Assembly (NCBI GenBank): GCA_965215615.1
Contig: OZ244068.1
Span: 806,001-870,000, forward strand
Source of the DNA: CBDATA01 sp965215615
GTDB lineage: Bacteria; Acidobacteriota; Vicinamibacteria; Marinacidobacterales; Marinacidobacteraceae
Length of the DNA stretch: 64,000 bases
Direction of reading: 5' to 3'
The notes under the pieces are model-generated. The model did no database searches and was not told the DNA's origin. It worked only from the letters and a program-made list of their open reading frames with translations. This document shows, in pieces, positions 34,868 through 44,192 of this stretch. The translations under genes were made by a program, and so were the position numbers. The stretch's first letter is position 1, and every line of letters starts with the position of its first letter.

Positions 34868-36154
34868 TCAGTCGGTTCCGAGGAGCAGTTCGGGCAACAG
34901 CAGGCTCACCGAGGGGAAAAAGGTGACCAGCCCGAGCACCGCCAGCAGGGCCAGGATGAACCAGATGTTCACCCGCATCACCTCCGCGATCGAGGTTTTC
35001 GCGATCGAGCAGGTGGTGATGAGCACCGAGGCCACCGGCGGCGTCTGCTGGCCCACCGCGAGGCTCACGGTGACCATCATCCCGAAGTGGACCGGGCCGA
35101 TCCCGGCGGATTCGGCGAGCGGGAGCAGGATGGGGACCAGCAGGACCACCGCGGCGGCGCTGTGGAGGATCGTTCCGGCGAGCAGCAGGATCGCGTCGAG
35201 GAAGATCGCGACCTGCCAGTCGGCGGTGGCCCGCGAGAGCACCCATCCGGTGAGCCGTTCGGGGGCCTGCTGGTTCGCGAGGTACCAGCCGAGAACCGCC
35301 GAGCCGGCCACCAGGATCATCACTACCGCGGTCTGCCGGGCGGATTCGGTGAGCGCTTCGGAGAGGTCGCGCCGGTTGAGCGCCCGGTAGAGCAGCGCGC
35401 CCATCAGCAGCGCGAGCAGGACGGCGACCGCCGCCGCTTCGGTGGCGGTGAACCAGCCGAGGAAGATGCCGCCGAGGATCAGGGCCGGAATCAGGAGCGG
35501 CCCCGCCGCGGCGCGGAACGCGGAAACGGCGCGATCCCGGCGGAAGGGAGTGGATTCCCCGAACCCGCCGCGGGTGGCGAGCGCACGGCTCACCACCATG
35601 ATGAGCACCCCGGCGAGCACCCCGGGCAGGAAGCCGGCGAGGAACAGCCGGGCGATGGAGGCACCGGTGACCGCCCCGTAAAGGATCATCGGGATCGAGG
35701 GCGGGATCAGGATGGCGATGGTCGCCGAGGAAGAGAGCACCGCGGCCGCGAACGGGGCGGGGTAGCCGCGATCCTTCATCGCCGGGATGAGCACGCTGCC
35801 GAGCGCCGCGGCATCCGCGACCGCCGAGCCGGACATCTCCGAAAACAGCATGCTGGAAGTGGTGGTGGTCATCGCGAGGCCGCCGCGCAGCCAGCCGACC
35901 ACCGAACTCGCGAAGTCGGTGAGCCGGTGCGAGATGCCCGACCGGTTCATCAACGCTCCGGCGAGGATGAACAGCGGCACGGCGACCAGCGGAAAGGAGT
36001 CGGTCCCGTTGAAGAGCCGAAGCGGGACGACGATGAGCGGAGTGTCGGTGGTGAGCCCGATCGCGAGCAGCGAGGCTCCGATGAGGACGTAGCCGATCGG
36101 CATCCCGGTCAGCAGCAGTCCGAGAGCGGCGACGAGGGCGATCAGGATTTCCAC
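34868..36154 (-). CDS. dctM: TRAP transporter large permease DctM
   Basis: A 428-residue DctM-type permease with about 12 transmembrane helices. Family marks include LLTGMPIGYVLIG at the N-terminus, NRSGISHRLTDFASSVVGWLRGG, MSGSAVADAAALGSVLIP, and GQQTPPVASVLI. It forms the Na+-driven transport core with DctQ. The gene overlaps dctQ by 13 bases. Confidence 0.93.
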   Translation of the reverse strand: MEILIALVAALGLLLTGMPIGYVLIGASLLAIGLTTDTPLIVVPLRLFNGTDSFPLVAVPLFILAGALMNRSGISHRLTDFASSVVGWLRGGLAMTTTTSSMLFSEMSGSAVADAAALGSVLIPAMKDRGYPAPFAAAVLSSSATIAILIPPSIPMILYGAVTGASIARLFLAGFLPGVLAGVLIMVVSRALATRGGFGESTPFRRDRAVSAFRAAAGPLLIPALILGGIFLGWFTATEAAAVAVLLALLMGALLYRALNRRDLSEALTESARQTAVVMILVAGSAVLGWYLANQQAPERLTGWVLSRATADWQVAIFLDAILLLAGTILHSAAAVVLLVPILLPLAESAGIGPVHFGMMVTVSLAVGQQTPPVASVLITTCSIAKTSIAEVMRVNIWFILALLAVLGLVTFFPSVSLLLPELLLGTD

Positions 36155-36603
36155 GGTTTTTGTGTCTCTTCGACCAGCCGTCGCGCCTCGAAAGCCGCAG
36201 TGAGAACCGCGAAGACCGGCAGCACCAGATAGAAGACTCCCATCGGGATGGGCATGGTGATCGCCCGTTCCCCGAGGAACCGGGCGGAGAGGAGGGCGCC
36301 CTGCCAGGCAAGCATCAGATGAAGGCCGAGCATCGCGGTGTGCTCCACGATGCGCAGGGCTCGCTGCGCCCGCGGAGAGAAGAAATCGAGAACCTCCCGG
36401 ATGCCGATGTGGGCGCGATCCCGACGGGCCATCGTGGCCCCGAGAAAAGTCAGCCAGACCAGCAGGAACCCGGCCAGCTCGTCGTAAAAGCCGAGGCCCG
36501 CACCGAAGCCGTAGCGCAGCGTGACTTCCGCGAGGCAGATCAGGACGATCACTGCGAGGATCAGGGAGCAGGTGCCGGCGAGGAGGTCCCGCCGGCCGCT
36601 CAC
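36142..36603 (-). CDS. dctQ: TRAP transporter small permease DctQ
   Basis: A 153-residue protein with four transmembrane helices (LAGTCSLILAVIVLICLAEV through GVFYLVLPVFAVLTAAF) and the DctQ-like ELAGFLLVWLTFLGA. The GTG at 36603 overlaps the dctP stop (GTGA); an ATG at 36633 would add 10 residues. It links the binding protein and the DctM permease. Confidence 0.9.
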   Translation of the reverse strand: MSGRRDLLAGTCSLILAVIVLICLAEVTLRYGFGAGLGFYDELAGFLLVWLTFLGATMARRDRAHIGIREVLDFFSPRAQRALRIVEHTAMLGLHLMLAWQGALLSARFLGERAITMPIPMGVFYLVLPVFAVLTAAFEARRLVEETQKPWKS

Positions 36604-37571
36604 TCGGCGAGCCTCCGGATTTCTTCGATCCACCCGGAGCCGAACCGCTCCCGGTAGTGGTCGAACATCGGCACCGAGGCGCGCTCGAAGGCGGCGCGGT
36701 CCACCTGGTTCACCGCGAGCGTCGTCTCGAGTTCGGCGATCAGCCGCTCATCCTCTTCCGTGAGAAAGCTCCTCAGCCAGTCGCCGGTTTCCCCGGCGGC
36801 ATTCCGGATTCCCCGCTGCACATCCTCCGGGAGGCCGTTCAGGAAGCCCGTGCGCATCACCGGGTAGGACGGCGTATAGACGTGGTTCGTGACCGATAGG
36901 TACTCCTGGACTTCGTGGAAGCGGGCGGCGGTGAGCTGGGCGAGGGGGTTTTCCTGCCCGTCCACCACTCCCTGGCGGAGCGCCGAGAACACCTCGCCGA
37001 AGCTCATCGAAGCCGGGCTCGCGCCGAGGAGGGAAAAGAGCCGCACCCGCTCGGGGTCTTTCGGAGTCCGGAGGCGAATCCCCCCGAGGTCCGCCGGAGT
37101 CACGACCGGCCGGACGTTGTTGGTGATGACCCGGAACCCGTTCTCCCAGAACGCGAGCAGGACGAGTCCCTGTTGCTCTTCGAGCCCGTCCGCGAGGCTT
37201 CGACCGATCGGGCCGTCCGCGATCCGCTCGAAGTGGTCCCGGTCCCGGATCAGGAACGGCAGGTCGAAGATGCCGAACTCGGGGGCTACCGAGTGGAGCA
37301 CCGACGAGGGCAGGTGCATCTCGAGCGCGCCGAGCCGAAGCCCTTCGAGCATCTCCTTGTCCTCGCCGAGCTGCGCCGCCCCGAACACCCGTACCTCGAC
37401 GCGCCCGGGAAACCGCGCTTCGACGAGTTCCTTGAAGCGACGGGCCCCGTGGTCGAAAGGCGAACCGGGGAAGCCGATGTGCCCGAGCCGGATCACCGTC
37501 GGCCCGTCGCCCCCGCCGGAAGCGCAGGAAACCCCGACGAGCAGCGCGAGGATGGCCGCGAGGAGCCTCAT
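36600..37571 (-). CDS. dctP: TRAP transporter substrate-binding protein DctP
   Basis: A 323-residue periplasmic or lipid-anchored binding protein. The start at 37571 gives the signal MRLLAAILALLVGVSCASGG with a possible lipidated Cys16. The family core is visible: VIRLGHIGFPGSPFDHGARRF, RFPGRVEVRVFGAAQLG, the carboxylate-binding Arg region GGIRLRTP, and VDGQENP. Carboxylate or sugar-acid substrates are usual for the family. The three genes form a P-Q-M operon. Confidence 0.92.
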   Translation of the reverse strand: MRLLAAILALLVGVSCASGGGDGPTVIRLGHIGFPGSPFDHGARRFKELVEARFPGRVEVRVFGAAQLGEDKEMLEGLRLGALEMHLPSSVLHSVAPEFGIFDLPFLIRDRDHFERIADGPIGRSLADGLEEQQGLVLLAFWENGFRVITNNVRPVVTPADLGGIRLRTPKDPERVRLFSLLGASPASMSFGEVFSALRQGVVDGQENPLAQLTAARFHEVQEYLSVTNHVYTPSYPVMRTGFLNGLPEDVQRGIRNAAGETGDWLRSFLTEEDERLIAELETTLAVNQVDRAAFERASVPMFDHYRERFGSGWIEEIRRLAE

Positions 37572-37650
37572 CCCGCGGATTGAACCACGGATCGTCCGCG
37601 TGAGAAGTGACTCGCCCGATTCCGAACGGCGCATCCGTTCGTCTCCGGGT

Positions 37651-39222
37651 TCATCCGGAGAAACCCGTCCCATTGGCGCGGTGTACGAGAGCCTCACCGG
37701 CAGCAGTCCGGCGATAGCGCTGGCTCCTGCTGGTCGGGGTGTCGGGGAGGGTCATCTCGATCAAGCCGGCTTCGAGAGCGGGCCGGAGAATGGTGCCCAC
37801 GAAGTGGGGTCGGTTTCTGATCTTCAAGGCCGCCTGCAACTCGGTGCGGCTCATGTCTCCGGTGAGTGCGTTCACGAGTTGCTCCAGCCTGGTGGCGACG
37901 CGCCCGATATCCTGTACGGTGACTTGTTCGGTATCTTGTACGGTGATCCGCTCGGACGACTGCGAACGCAATCGTTCATGGATCGGTAGCCGGGTCAGGA
38001 ACCAGGTGCGGTCGTCGTCGCTCTCAAAGACCGGGGCAGGGGAGCCATTTCCCCGCATCGCCCGCAGGATCTTCGGAATTCCCGTGGACCGGCCTTCGGC
38101 CAGCCCGAGCTCCTTCAGGAACTCGCCGATGCGGCGGTTCCGGTAGCGACGGCTGATCGCCCGTCCGGACCGCAGGTCTTCCATGCGGATGGACCGGTCC
38201 GCTCCGGGGAAGCTCAGGACCACGAGTTCCTCAGGCGTGATCCGTACCTCGACCGGCTCCCGCTCTTCGTACGAGCGATGATAGACAGCGTTGACCAGGG
38301 CCTCTTCGACCGCGCCGAGCGGAAAGTTCCAGAATCGCTCGACTTCGGCCCGATATGGATGTTTGACCACGGTTTCCTTGAGGTAGTTACGGGCGATGAA
38401 ATCAATCGCCTCGCGAAGAATGATCGACAGGGGGCCTCGAATTTCCTTTTCTTCGAATCGGTTGCCGCCAGCGCCGTCGGGGAAGCACACGACATCAATC
38501 TGGGTGGAGGGAAAGAAGCGGTGCGGTTCGTCGTTGAAGAGAAGCAACCCGACATTTTTCGGAAGCGCAGCCTCGGACGGCCCGCCGATGATGTTCATTC
38601 GCCGACCCAGCGCCTCCGTCGAAAGATCTGTTTCCCGAACAAGGTCGCTACCAACGTCCCGGAGAAACTGCTCGATCAGCCGTGAGGAAAGGTCTTCCAG
38701 CGAGGCATCCTGACGATAGCGGTCGTCGAACGGAACGGTGGCGGCGAGGGTCACCATCTCGCGTTCGTCGGCCCCGCGGGCGCGGACGGTGCTGGCCTGC
38801 TTGCGGATGAAATAGCCCCACTGCGATGATCCTTTCGACAGGCGGACCCTGGCCTTGTAGGGACGGGTTTCCCCGCCGGGAGCCCACAATACGAGAATGG
38901 TTCGACCTTCGATTTCGTAGGTCGCGGTGATCGGGTGGTAGGGAGGCTGGATGGCGCTGTTTCCAAGGTTCAACAACTCCTTCTGCACGGTGTCGATCCG
39001 TTCCGGGTTCATGCCCTTCGGAGGCAGCACGGGACGCCCGTTTCGTTCTTCGACACCAACGACGACATATCCTCCGCCGAGGTTGTGGAAGTCATTGGCA
39101 AAGGCGCAGATTGCGTGGAGAACCGCGCTCGGATTCCAGCCTGCCTCGTATTCGACGCGCTCCTCCTCGATAGTGCGTCGCCGCAACAGATTGTTGATGT
39201 TGATGGGGAGTTTTCCGTTCAC
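37651..39222 (-). CDS. AlbA_2/RecG-like ATP-binding regulator
   Basis: A 523-residue protein. An N-terminal Schlafen AlbA_2 domain (VEYEAGWNPSAVLHAICAFA, GGYVVVGVEE, YFIRKQASTVRARG) is followed by a GHKL ATPase-like region (AVEEALVNAVYHRSYEERE, ELVVLSFPGADRS, GRSTGIPKILRAM) and a C-terminal winged helix (ELQAALKIRNRPHFVGTIL). Residues 435-455 hold an imperfect repeat ITVQDTEQVTVQDIG. It is related to the interrupted gene at the window start. Proteins of this type are often annotated as transcriptional regulators and some occur in defence loci; no role is proven. Confidence 0.87.
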   Translation of the reverse strand: MNGKLPININNLLRRRTIEEERVEYEAGWNPSAVLHAICAFANDFHNLGGGYVVVGVEERNGRPVLPPKGMNPERIDTVQKELLNLGNSAIQPPYHPITATYEIEGRTILVLWAPGGETRPYKARVRLSKGSSQWGYFIRKQASTVRARGADEREMVTLAATVPFDDRYRQDASLEDLSSRLIEQFLRDVGSDLVRETDLSTEALGRRMNIIGGPSEAALPKNVGLLLFNDEPHRFFPSTQIDVVCFPDGAGGNRFEEKEIRGPLSIILREAIDFIARNYLKETVVKHPYRAEVERFWNFPLGAVEEALVNAVYHRSYEEREPVEVRITPEELVVLSFPGADRSIRMEDLRSGRAISRRYRNRRIGEFLKELGLAEGRSTGIPKILRAMRGNGSPAPVFESDDDRTWFLTRLPIHERLRSQSSERITVQDTEQVTVQDIGRVATRLEQLVNALTGDMSRTELQAALKIRNRPHFVGTILRPALEAGLIEMTLPDTPTSRSQRYRRTAAGEALVHRANGTGFSG

Positions 39223-39501
39223 GCCACGGATCTGGCTCGGAGCCCGTTCTTCATGGAATGCTCGCGCCTGGCGCGCATGCGATTCAGCAGTATGGATGCC
39301 AATCCGTTGTTCGGGCTCTGCGGGGCGAGTTGCCCGGAGACTGCTCTCTTGAAGCCCGACTGCCGCAGGGATTTGGCCCGTAGTGCTTGCCTCTGACCAG
39401 CGGTTCCTGGGTCGGCACTCCCTTTGTCGAAAGGTCGAGGCCGTAGTCCGTGCGGTTCCTTGCTGTGCGTTGCTGTGTGGTAGGGGGGCGACATGGGGAA
39501 A

Positions 39502-39945
39502 TCAACGCCCCTGAGCCGGATTACCGCCGGCCCGGCAATCGTGGGGGAGACAGGACATCGCGCCTTCAAGTGTACGGAACCGGTCGGTCTCTGCCGCCTG
39601 GCTGTCGGGGGGACCCGGAAGGATCCCCCGGGCGCGTGGTCTTGTGGATGTGACACCGGAAGCGAATGCCTCCATGCCGATGGTTCGATCCGTTGTACCG
39701 GATGAGCGTCATGGGCCGCGCGCTCCGGCGGAGGAGGGCGAGCCCGCACGAAGAGGCGAACGGATCCAGGTTGTTCGGCCGTTGGTAGAAAGAAACCGCA
39801 CGGGGATGTCGCCGGCGCCCACCGCGTCGTATCGCCGCTGGCGATGTCCCGGTTTGGTCACCCGGCGTGCCCCCGGATTCGTGATCCGCCTGGGCGTGGA
39901 GCGGAGGGAGTCGAGCTGCTCATCGGCCAGCAGGGTGTCGCTCAC
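39502..39945 (-). pseudogene. Conserved hypothetical family, two frameshifts
   Basis: Three minus-strand frames together rebuild one protein: VSDTLLADEQLDSL, PRRITNPGARRV and KPGHRQRRYDAV; then SFYQRPNNLDPFASSCGLAL, MTLIRYNGSNHRHGGIRF and CHIHKTTR; then ETDRFRTLEGAMSCL and HDC to a stop at 39502. These blocks match a widespread uncharacterised bacterial family of about 150 residues that I know by pattern but cannot name. Frame changes fall near 39820 and 39600. The gene is therefore dead or mis-sequenced. The 279 bases between it and the AlbA_2 gene hold no gene I can support. Confidence 0.6.
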
Positions 39946-39955
39946 GGTATCCCGC

Positions 39956-40561
39956 TTACGCCTCGACGCCCTGGGCGAGGGCCGGCACAGCCCGGTTCCG
40001 GAGGCTGCTGTCGAGGCGCTTCGCGAGATAGACCTTCGATTCGCCGTTCTCGAGGGGGTGCGCGTCGTACTTGATGACATCGAAGCGCAGGTGGGTCAGG
40101 GTGGCGCGCATCTCGTAGTAGCGGTTCTTGGTCTTGACCACGATCTGCCGGAACCCCTTTTCGATGGCCCACTCCTCGACATGCTCCGAGAGCGCCCGGA
40201 AATGGCCCTGGCCGCGCCAGTCGCTGCGGGTGCCGCCGATCCAGGCGTAGAGGATGCGCTGCCCTGCGAAGCGGACCACGCCCCTGAGCTTTCCGGCCAG
40301 ATCGGCGAGCCGGGGGTCGTCTTCCTCCGCCATGAGCTCGTGCACCACGCGGTACGAAACCGGGACGAGCTGGGAAGGATCCTCCGGGAGGGGCGCTTCC
40401 ATCATGAAGATGCCGTGCTCGCGCCCGGCGAGCCGGTGGCGAATTTCCCAGGCATCTTTCTTTCGGTCGAACTCGCCGAAGAACTCCTCGAGGAACTGGA
40501 TTTCGAGCGCGCCGCTTTCGAGTGGGTACTGACGGATGCGATGCCTCGTCTCCTCCATCAT
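39956..40561 (-). CDS. GNAT-family acetyltransferase
   Basis: A 201-residue protein whose C-terminal half has the GNAT fold: strand ILYAWIGGTRSDW, the acetyl-CoA loop WRGQGHFRAL (RGQGxF in the R/QxxGxG/A position), helix VEEWAIEKG, and strand IVVKTKNRYYEMRA. The N-terminal half is less typical. The ATG overlaps the last base of the enolase stop (TGATG), so it is probably co-expressed with eno. The acceptor substrate is unknown. Confidence 0.8.
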   Translation of the reverse strand: MMEETRHRIRQYPLESGALEIQFLEEFFGEFDRKKDAWEIRHRLAGREHGIFMMEAPLPEDPSQLVPVSYRVVHELMAEEDDPRLADLAGKLRGVVRFAGQRILYAWIGGTRSDWRGQGHFRALSEHVEEWAIEKGFRQIVVKTKNRYYEMRATLTHLRFDVIKYDAHPLENGESKVYLAKRLDSSLRNRAVPALAQGVEA

Positions 40562-41838
40562 CAGGTTCCGGGAAGCCGCGCGAGCCGGGCACGGTCGCCG
40601 AGATCCTCCTCGATGCGGAGGAGTTCGTTGTACTTCTCGACCCGCTCGCCGCGGCAGGGTGCTCCCGACTTGATCTGACCCGCCCCGGTGGCGACCGCGA
40701 TGTGCGCGATGGCGGTGTCGGCCGTGTCTCCGGAGCGATGGCTGAGCATGGTGCCGAAGCCCGCCTCCTGCGCCCGCCGGGTGACGGCGAGGGTCTCGCT
40801 CAGGGTGCCGACCTGGTTCGGCTTGACGAGCAGGGCGTTCGCCGCCCGCTCCCGGATGCCGCGCTCGAGCCGTTCGAGCCCGGTCACGAAAAGATCGTCG
40901 CCGACGAGCCGCATCCGGTCCCCGAGCGCCGCCCGGAGTTCCGACCATCCCTGCCAGTCGTCCTCGCCGAGGCCGTCCTCGATGGAGATGACGGGGTATT
41001 TCGCCGCCCATTCGCCGTACATCCGGGTCATGTCCGCCGCCGAGCGGGAGGTTTCGGGTTCGTAGAAATAGGCCCCGTCGCGGCAGAACTCGCTCGCTGC
41101 CACGTCGAGTGCGATCCCGATGTTCCGGCCGGCTTCGAGCCCGGCGGCTGCGATGGCTTCCATCAGCAGGTCGAGCGCCGCCTCTGCTCCGTCGAGCGCC
41201 GGCGCGTAGCCACCCTCGTCTCCGACCGCGGTCCCGAGCCCCCGGCCGCGCAGCACGTCGCCGAGCGTGCGGTGGACCGAAACCGCCGCTTCGAGCGCCT
41301 CCGAGAACCGGGAGAAGCCGAGCGGCGCGATCATGAACTCCTGGACCCGGAGCCGGTTGTCGGCGTGGGCCCCGCCGTTCAGCACGTTCAGAAAGGGGAT
41401 CGGCAGAACATCGGCCAGGGTTCCGCCGAGCCAGCGATAGAGCGGCATCCCCCCCGCATCGGTCGCGGCGCGGGCGTTCGCGAGCGAAACGGCGAGGATC
41501 GCGTTGGCACCGAGTGCCGATCGGTCCGGAGTCCCGTCGAGCTCGACGAGCAGCCGGTCAATCGTCGGCTGGTCTTCGGCATCCTCCCCGATCAGTTCGG
41601 CGGCGATCTGCTCTTCGATGGCCCGGACCGCCTCGCGGACGCCCCGGCCCCGGTAGCGGGAAGGGTCTCCGTCGCGCCGCTCCACCGCTTCGTGACGCCC
41701 GGTGGAAGCGCCGGAGGGAACCGCGGCCCGGCCGAAACCGCCGCCGACCAGGCGCACTTCGGCTTCGACCGTCGGATGGCCCCGGGAATCGAGGATTTCC
41801 CGGCCGAGGATGTGGTCGATCAGTCGTTCGTCATGCAT
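40561..41838 (-). CDS. eno: Enolase
   Basis: A 425-residue glycolytic enzyme converting 2-phosphoglycerate to phosphoenolpyruvate. Standard blocks are present: EILDSRGHPTVEAEV, VPSGASTGRHEAVE (mobile loop 1), GGAHADN, AVGDEGGYAPAL, SIEDGLGEDDW, GDDLFVT, LVKPNQVGTLSET and KSGAPCRGERVEKYN. The signature usually read as SHRSGETED is here SHRSGDTAD, a conservative Glu-to-Asp plus a Glu-to-Ala change. All metal-binding acidic residues appear intact. Confidence 0.95.
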   Translation of the reverse strand: MHDERLIDHILGREILDSRGHPTVEAEVRLVGGGFGRAAVPSGASTGRHEAVERRDGDPSRYRGRGVREAVRAIEEQIAAELIGEDAEDQPTIDRLLVELDGTPDRSALGANAILAVSLANARAATDAGGMPLYRWLGGTLADVLPIPFLNVLNGGAHADNRLRVQEFMIAPLGFSRFSEALEAAVSVHRTLGDVLRGRGLGTAVGDEGGYAPALDGAEAALDLLMEAIAAAGLEAGRNIGIALDVAASEFCRDGAYFYEPETSRSAADMTRMYGEWAAKYPVISIEDGLGEDDWQGWSELRAALGDRMRLVGDDLFVTGLERLERGIRERAANALLVKPNQVGTLSETLAVTRRAQEAGFGTMLSHRSGDTADTAIAHIAVATGAGQIKSGAPCRGERVEKYNELLRIEEDLGDRARLARLPGT

Positions 41839-41888
41839 CGCGGGCAGGGTGGGAACGGTACACCGGGAACGGCATCAAGAGCACCACC

Positions 41889-42176
41889 ATGCACTCCATG
41901 ACCGGATCGGACACGAGCCTGCCGGCGAACCAGATCACCGCTCGTCTGCCAACTCCCGTTCTGGAGCTTCTGGACAGCGCCGCTCGTGAGAGGAAACCGA
42001 GCCGCACGGAAATCGTCCGCCAAGCGATCGAGTACGACTTCGAAGATCACGACGATCTCACGGTCGCGGTGGAGCGACTTCGCGATCCGGCAGATCCGGT
42101 GCTCGATGGGGACGAGGTGGAGCGTGATCTGTCCGGTTCGGATCACGACGTAGCGTCGCTCCCGGATCGCAGTTGA
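41889..42176 (+). CDS. Ribbon-helix-helix antitoxin-like protein (95 aa)
   Basis: A short RHH domain: strand NQITARLPTPVLELLDSAA, helix, KPSRTEIVRQAIEYDFEDHD. An acidic tail (PADPVLDGDEVERDL) follows, as in RelB/DUF6290-like antitoxins. No ParE or RelE partner is adjacent; the next gene begins two bases later on the same strand. It may be an orphan antitoxin or a stand-alone regulator. Confidence 0.72.
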   Translation: MHSMTGSDTSLPANQITARLPTPVLELLDSAARERKPSRTEIVRQAIEYDFEDHDDLTVAVERLRDPADPVLDGDEVERDLSGSDHDVASLPDRS

Positions 42177-42177
42177 C

Positions 42178-44061
42178 ATGGGCGGCCTGACGCGATTCAC
42201 TAGCGGCGTGCTGATCCGTCTTCCGTCCGCTCTCGCGCTCGCCTTCCTGCTGCTCCCGGCCGCCGGATTCGGTGGCGAGGAGCCCGAAGGGAAACAGGGT
42301 CCGAAACCGAACCCGGTCCTGCTGGCGCGGGCCGACGGGGCCCAGCCGCCCCCGCTCGTTTCCGCGAACACGGTGGTGCTGGCCGAGATCGCCGGCATCG
42401 TGGCCACCCAGTCGGGCCAGCCGCTTCCCGGTGCGCTGGTTTCGGTCGCCGCCGAAAACGAGGGTGGTTCCCGGTTCGCGGTCACCGACAACGAGGGACG
42501 CTTCCACATCCAGGAAGCCGCGCCCGGCCGTTACAGCCTGCGTGCCTATCTCGCCGGGTTCCTGCCTTCGCCGGAGGCGCGGGTGCGGGTCAGCTCCGGG
42601 GTGATCTCTGCCGACACCCTGCTGCTGCGGATGGCGGCGGTGGCGGCCGGGCCATCCACCGGTTCGCTCTCCGAACTGCGTTGGCTCCTCCAGCGCGGCC
42701 GGCGCCACGTTCTGCGGGAGCGGAAGGCGACGCTCCGTTTCGAAGAGGATCCCTTCCCCTTTGGCTGGGACGCGCCCGGTTCCCCGCTCCCCGGCGCTCT
42801 CGAAGGTGAGTTCGGCTTTTTCGCCGGATCGGGGAGCAGCCTCGGGTTCTCCGAAGGCAGCGCCGTGGATGCGGGGGTCGCCTACACCCGCTTCGAGCTG
42901 CCCTCCACCGCGCGCGGCGACTGGCGGGCCGAAGTTCGCCTGATGGAGTCGGCGATGGCTTCGTGGGCCGCGAGCGTCTCCTACCAGATGGACGAGTCCG
43001 ACGGCCACGCGCCGAGCGCCGGGATCGGCTACCAGCGCCACGTCTATCGCGACACCTCCGGCCTCCGCCCCCCCGAGGCTCCGATCCTCGATGCCGATCT
43101 CCTCCACGCCGAAGAAGCGGAGTGGGACGGTGCGGCTTTCGTGGCCGACGAGTTCACGATGGGTCGGACCACGGTGAGCACCGGCCTCACCTACCGGCGC
43201 TTCTCCTACCTCGGCGGGCAGAGCGGCTTCGCCCCGCGGGCAGTCGTCGAATACCGCGCCGGCGAGAACTGGTCCATCCTCTCCGGGATGGCGGCGCGGG
43301 TGGACGCGCCGCTCGGCGAGGATCCGGCGCTCCTTTCGCGGGTCGCCTTCGCGGACCTGCTGGCGGTGGATCCCGCCCGGTTCCGCAAGTCTCCTGCCCA
43401 GCGGAGCGTCCGCTGGCAGGCCGGTGCCAGTCGCTCGCTCGGGGAGCAGACCACGCTCGGGGCGCGGGCTTTCCACGAGGCGACCACCGACCAGTTGATG
43501 CGGACCTTCGAGTCGCGGCCGTATGCGGGCGGTCGCTTCCACATCCGCGATGCGGGGGACTTCTCGGCGCGCGGTTTCGCGGTGGATCTGATCCGCGAGC
43601 TGACCCCGGTGAACCGCCGACTCGATCTGGGTGGCCGGGTTTCCTTCGTCATGGCGGTCGTGCGCGAAGAAGCTCCCGGGGCTTTCGGGCTCGTGGAAGA
43701 GGGTTTGCTGGCCGCTCCGGCCGGCCTCCTCGCGCCGGAAGACGGCGCGCCGCTGCAGGATGTTTCGGCGGAGGTCTCCGCCCGGGTCCGTCCTTCCGGG
43801 ACCCGCTTCCACGCGGTCTATCGGCTGATCCGCCACCCCGGACTGATCGTCGGGCCGAACCGCGACGGATCGAGTTCCCGTTTCGAACTCGAACTGGTGC
43901 AGCTCATTCCGTTCGCCGACTGGAGCGGCACCGAGTGGGAGCTGTCGGTGGCGGTCCGCGACCTGTTCTTTCAGGATCTCCTCGGGCGCTCCCTGCTCGA
44001 CGAACTCGCGGTGGCGAACGCCCCGCGCCGGGTCGTCGGCGGTCTCGCCGTCCGGTTCTGA
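42178..44061 (+). CDS. Outer-membrane beta-barrel with N-terminal carboxypeptidase-like domain
   Basis: A 627-residue exported protein (signal LPSALALAFLLLPAAGFGG). Residues about 68-155 are a carboxypeptidase regulatory-like/CNA-B fold (IAGIVATQSGQPLPGALVSV, NEGRFHIQEAAPGRYSLRAY). The rest is rich in alternating barrel strands and ends in Phe (GGLAVRF), as outer-membrane proteins do. A clear TonB plug domain is not seen, unlike Oar-type receptors. Cargo or ligand unknown. Confidence 0.75.
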   Translation: MGGLTRFTSGVLIRLPSALALAFLLLPAAGFGGEEPEGKQGPKPNPVLLARADGAQPPPLVSANTVVLAEIAGIVATQSGQPLPGALVSVAAENEGGSRFAVTDNEGRFHIQEAAPGRYSLRAYLAGFLPSPEARVRVSSGVISADTLLLRMAAVAAGPSTGSLSELRWLLQRGRRHVLRERKATLRFEEDPFPFGWDAPGSPLPGALEGEFGFFAGSGSSLGFSEGSAVDAGVAYTRFELPSTARGDWRAEVRLMESAMASWAASVSYQMDESDGHAPSAGIGYQRHVYRDTSGLRPPEAPILDADLLHAEEAEWDGAAFVADEFTMGRTTVSTGLTYRRFSYLGGQSGFAPRAVVEYRAGENWSILSGMAARVDAPLGEDPALLSRVAFADLLAVDPARFRKSPAQRSVRWQAGASRSLGEQTTLGARAFHEATTDQLMRTFESRPYAGGRFHIRDAGDFSARGFAVDLIRELTPVNRRLDLGGRVSFVMAVVREEAPGAFGLVEEGLLAAPAGLLAPEDGAPLQDVSAEVSARVRPSGTRFHAVYRLIRHPGLIVGPNRDGSSSRFELELVQLIPFADWSGTEWELSVAVRDLFFQDLLGRSLLDELAVANAPRRVVGGLAVRF

Positions 44062-44192
44062 CCGGCGGGGACGCTCCCGCCGTCCGCATCCGGCGGAGTG
44101 GTTTGTCCATATTTTTGGATAGACTTGCCGGCATCTCGAAGCATCATGAGTTGCGTCCGTCCGGCTGCTGATCGAATCCCGACATCTGGCCC

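Noticed and set aside
39219..39749. Minus-strand frame of 176 codons before the AlbA_2 gene
   Set aside because: It crosses the pseudogene tail and spacer in a frame without any conserved segment.
40561..41838. Enolase as an inactive paralogue because of the SHRSGDTAD variant
   Set aside because: All catalytic and metal-binding blocks are intact and the changes are outside the ligands; treated as normal enolase.
44062..44192. Inverted repeat TCCATATTTTTGGATA as an operator for the sensor kinase
   Set aside because: Arms of only about four to six bases in an AT patch; could equally be part of an ordinary promoter.
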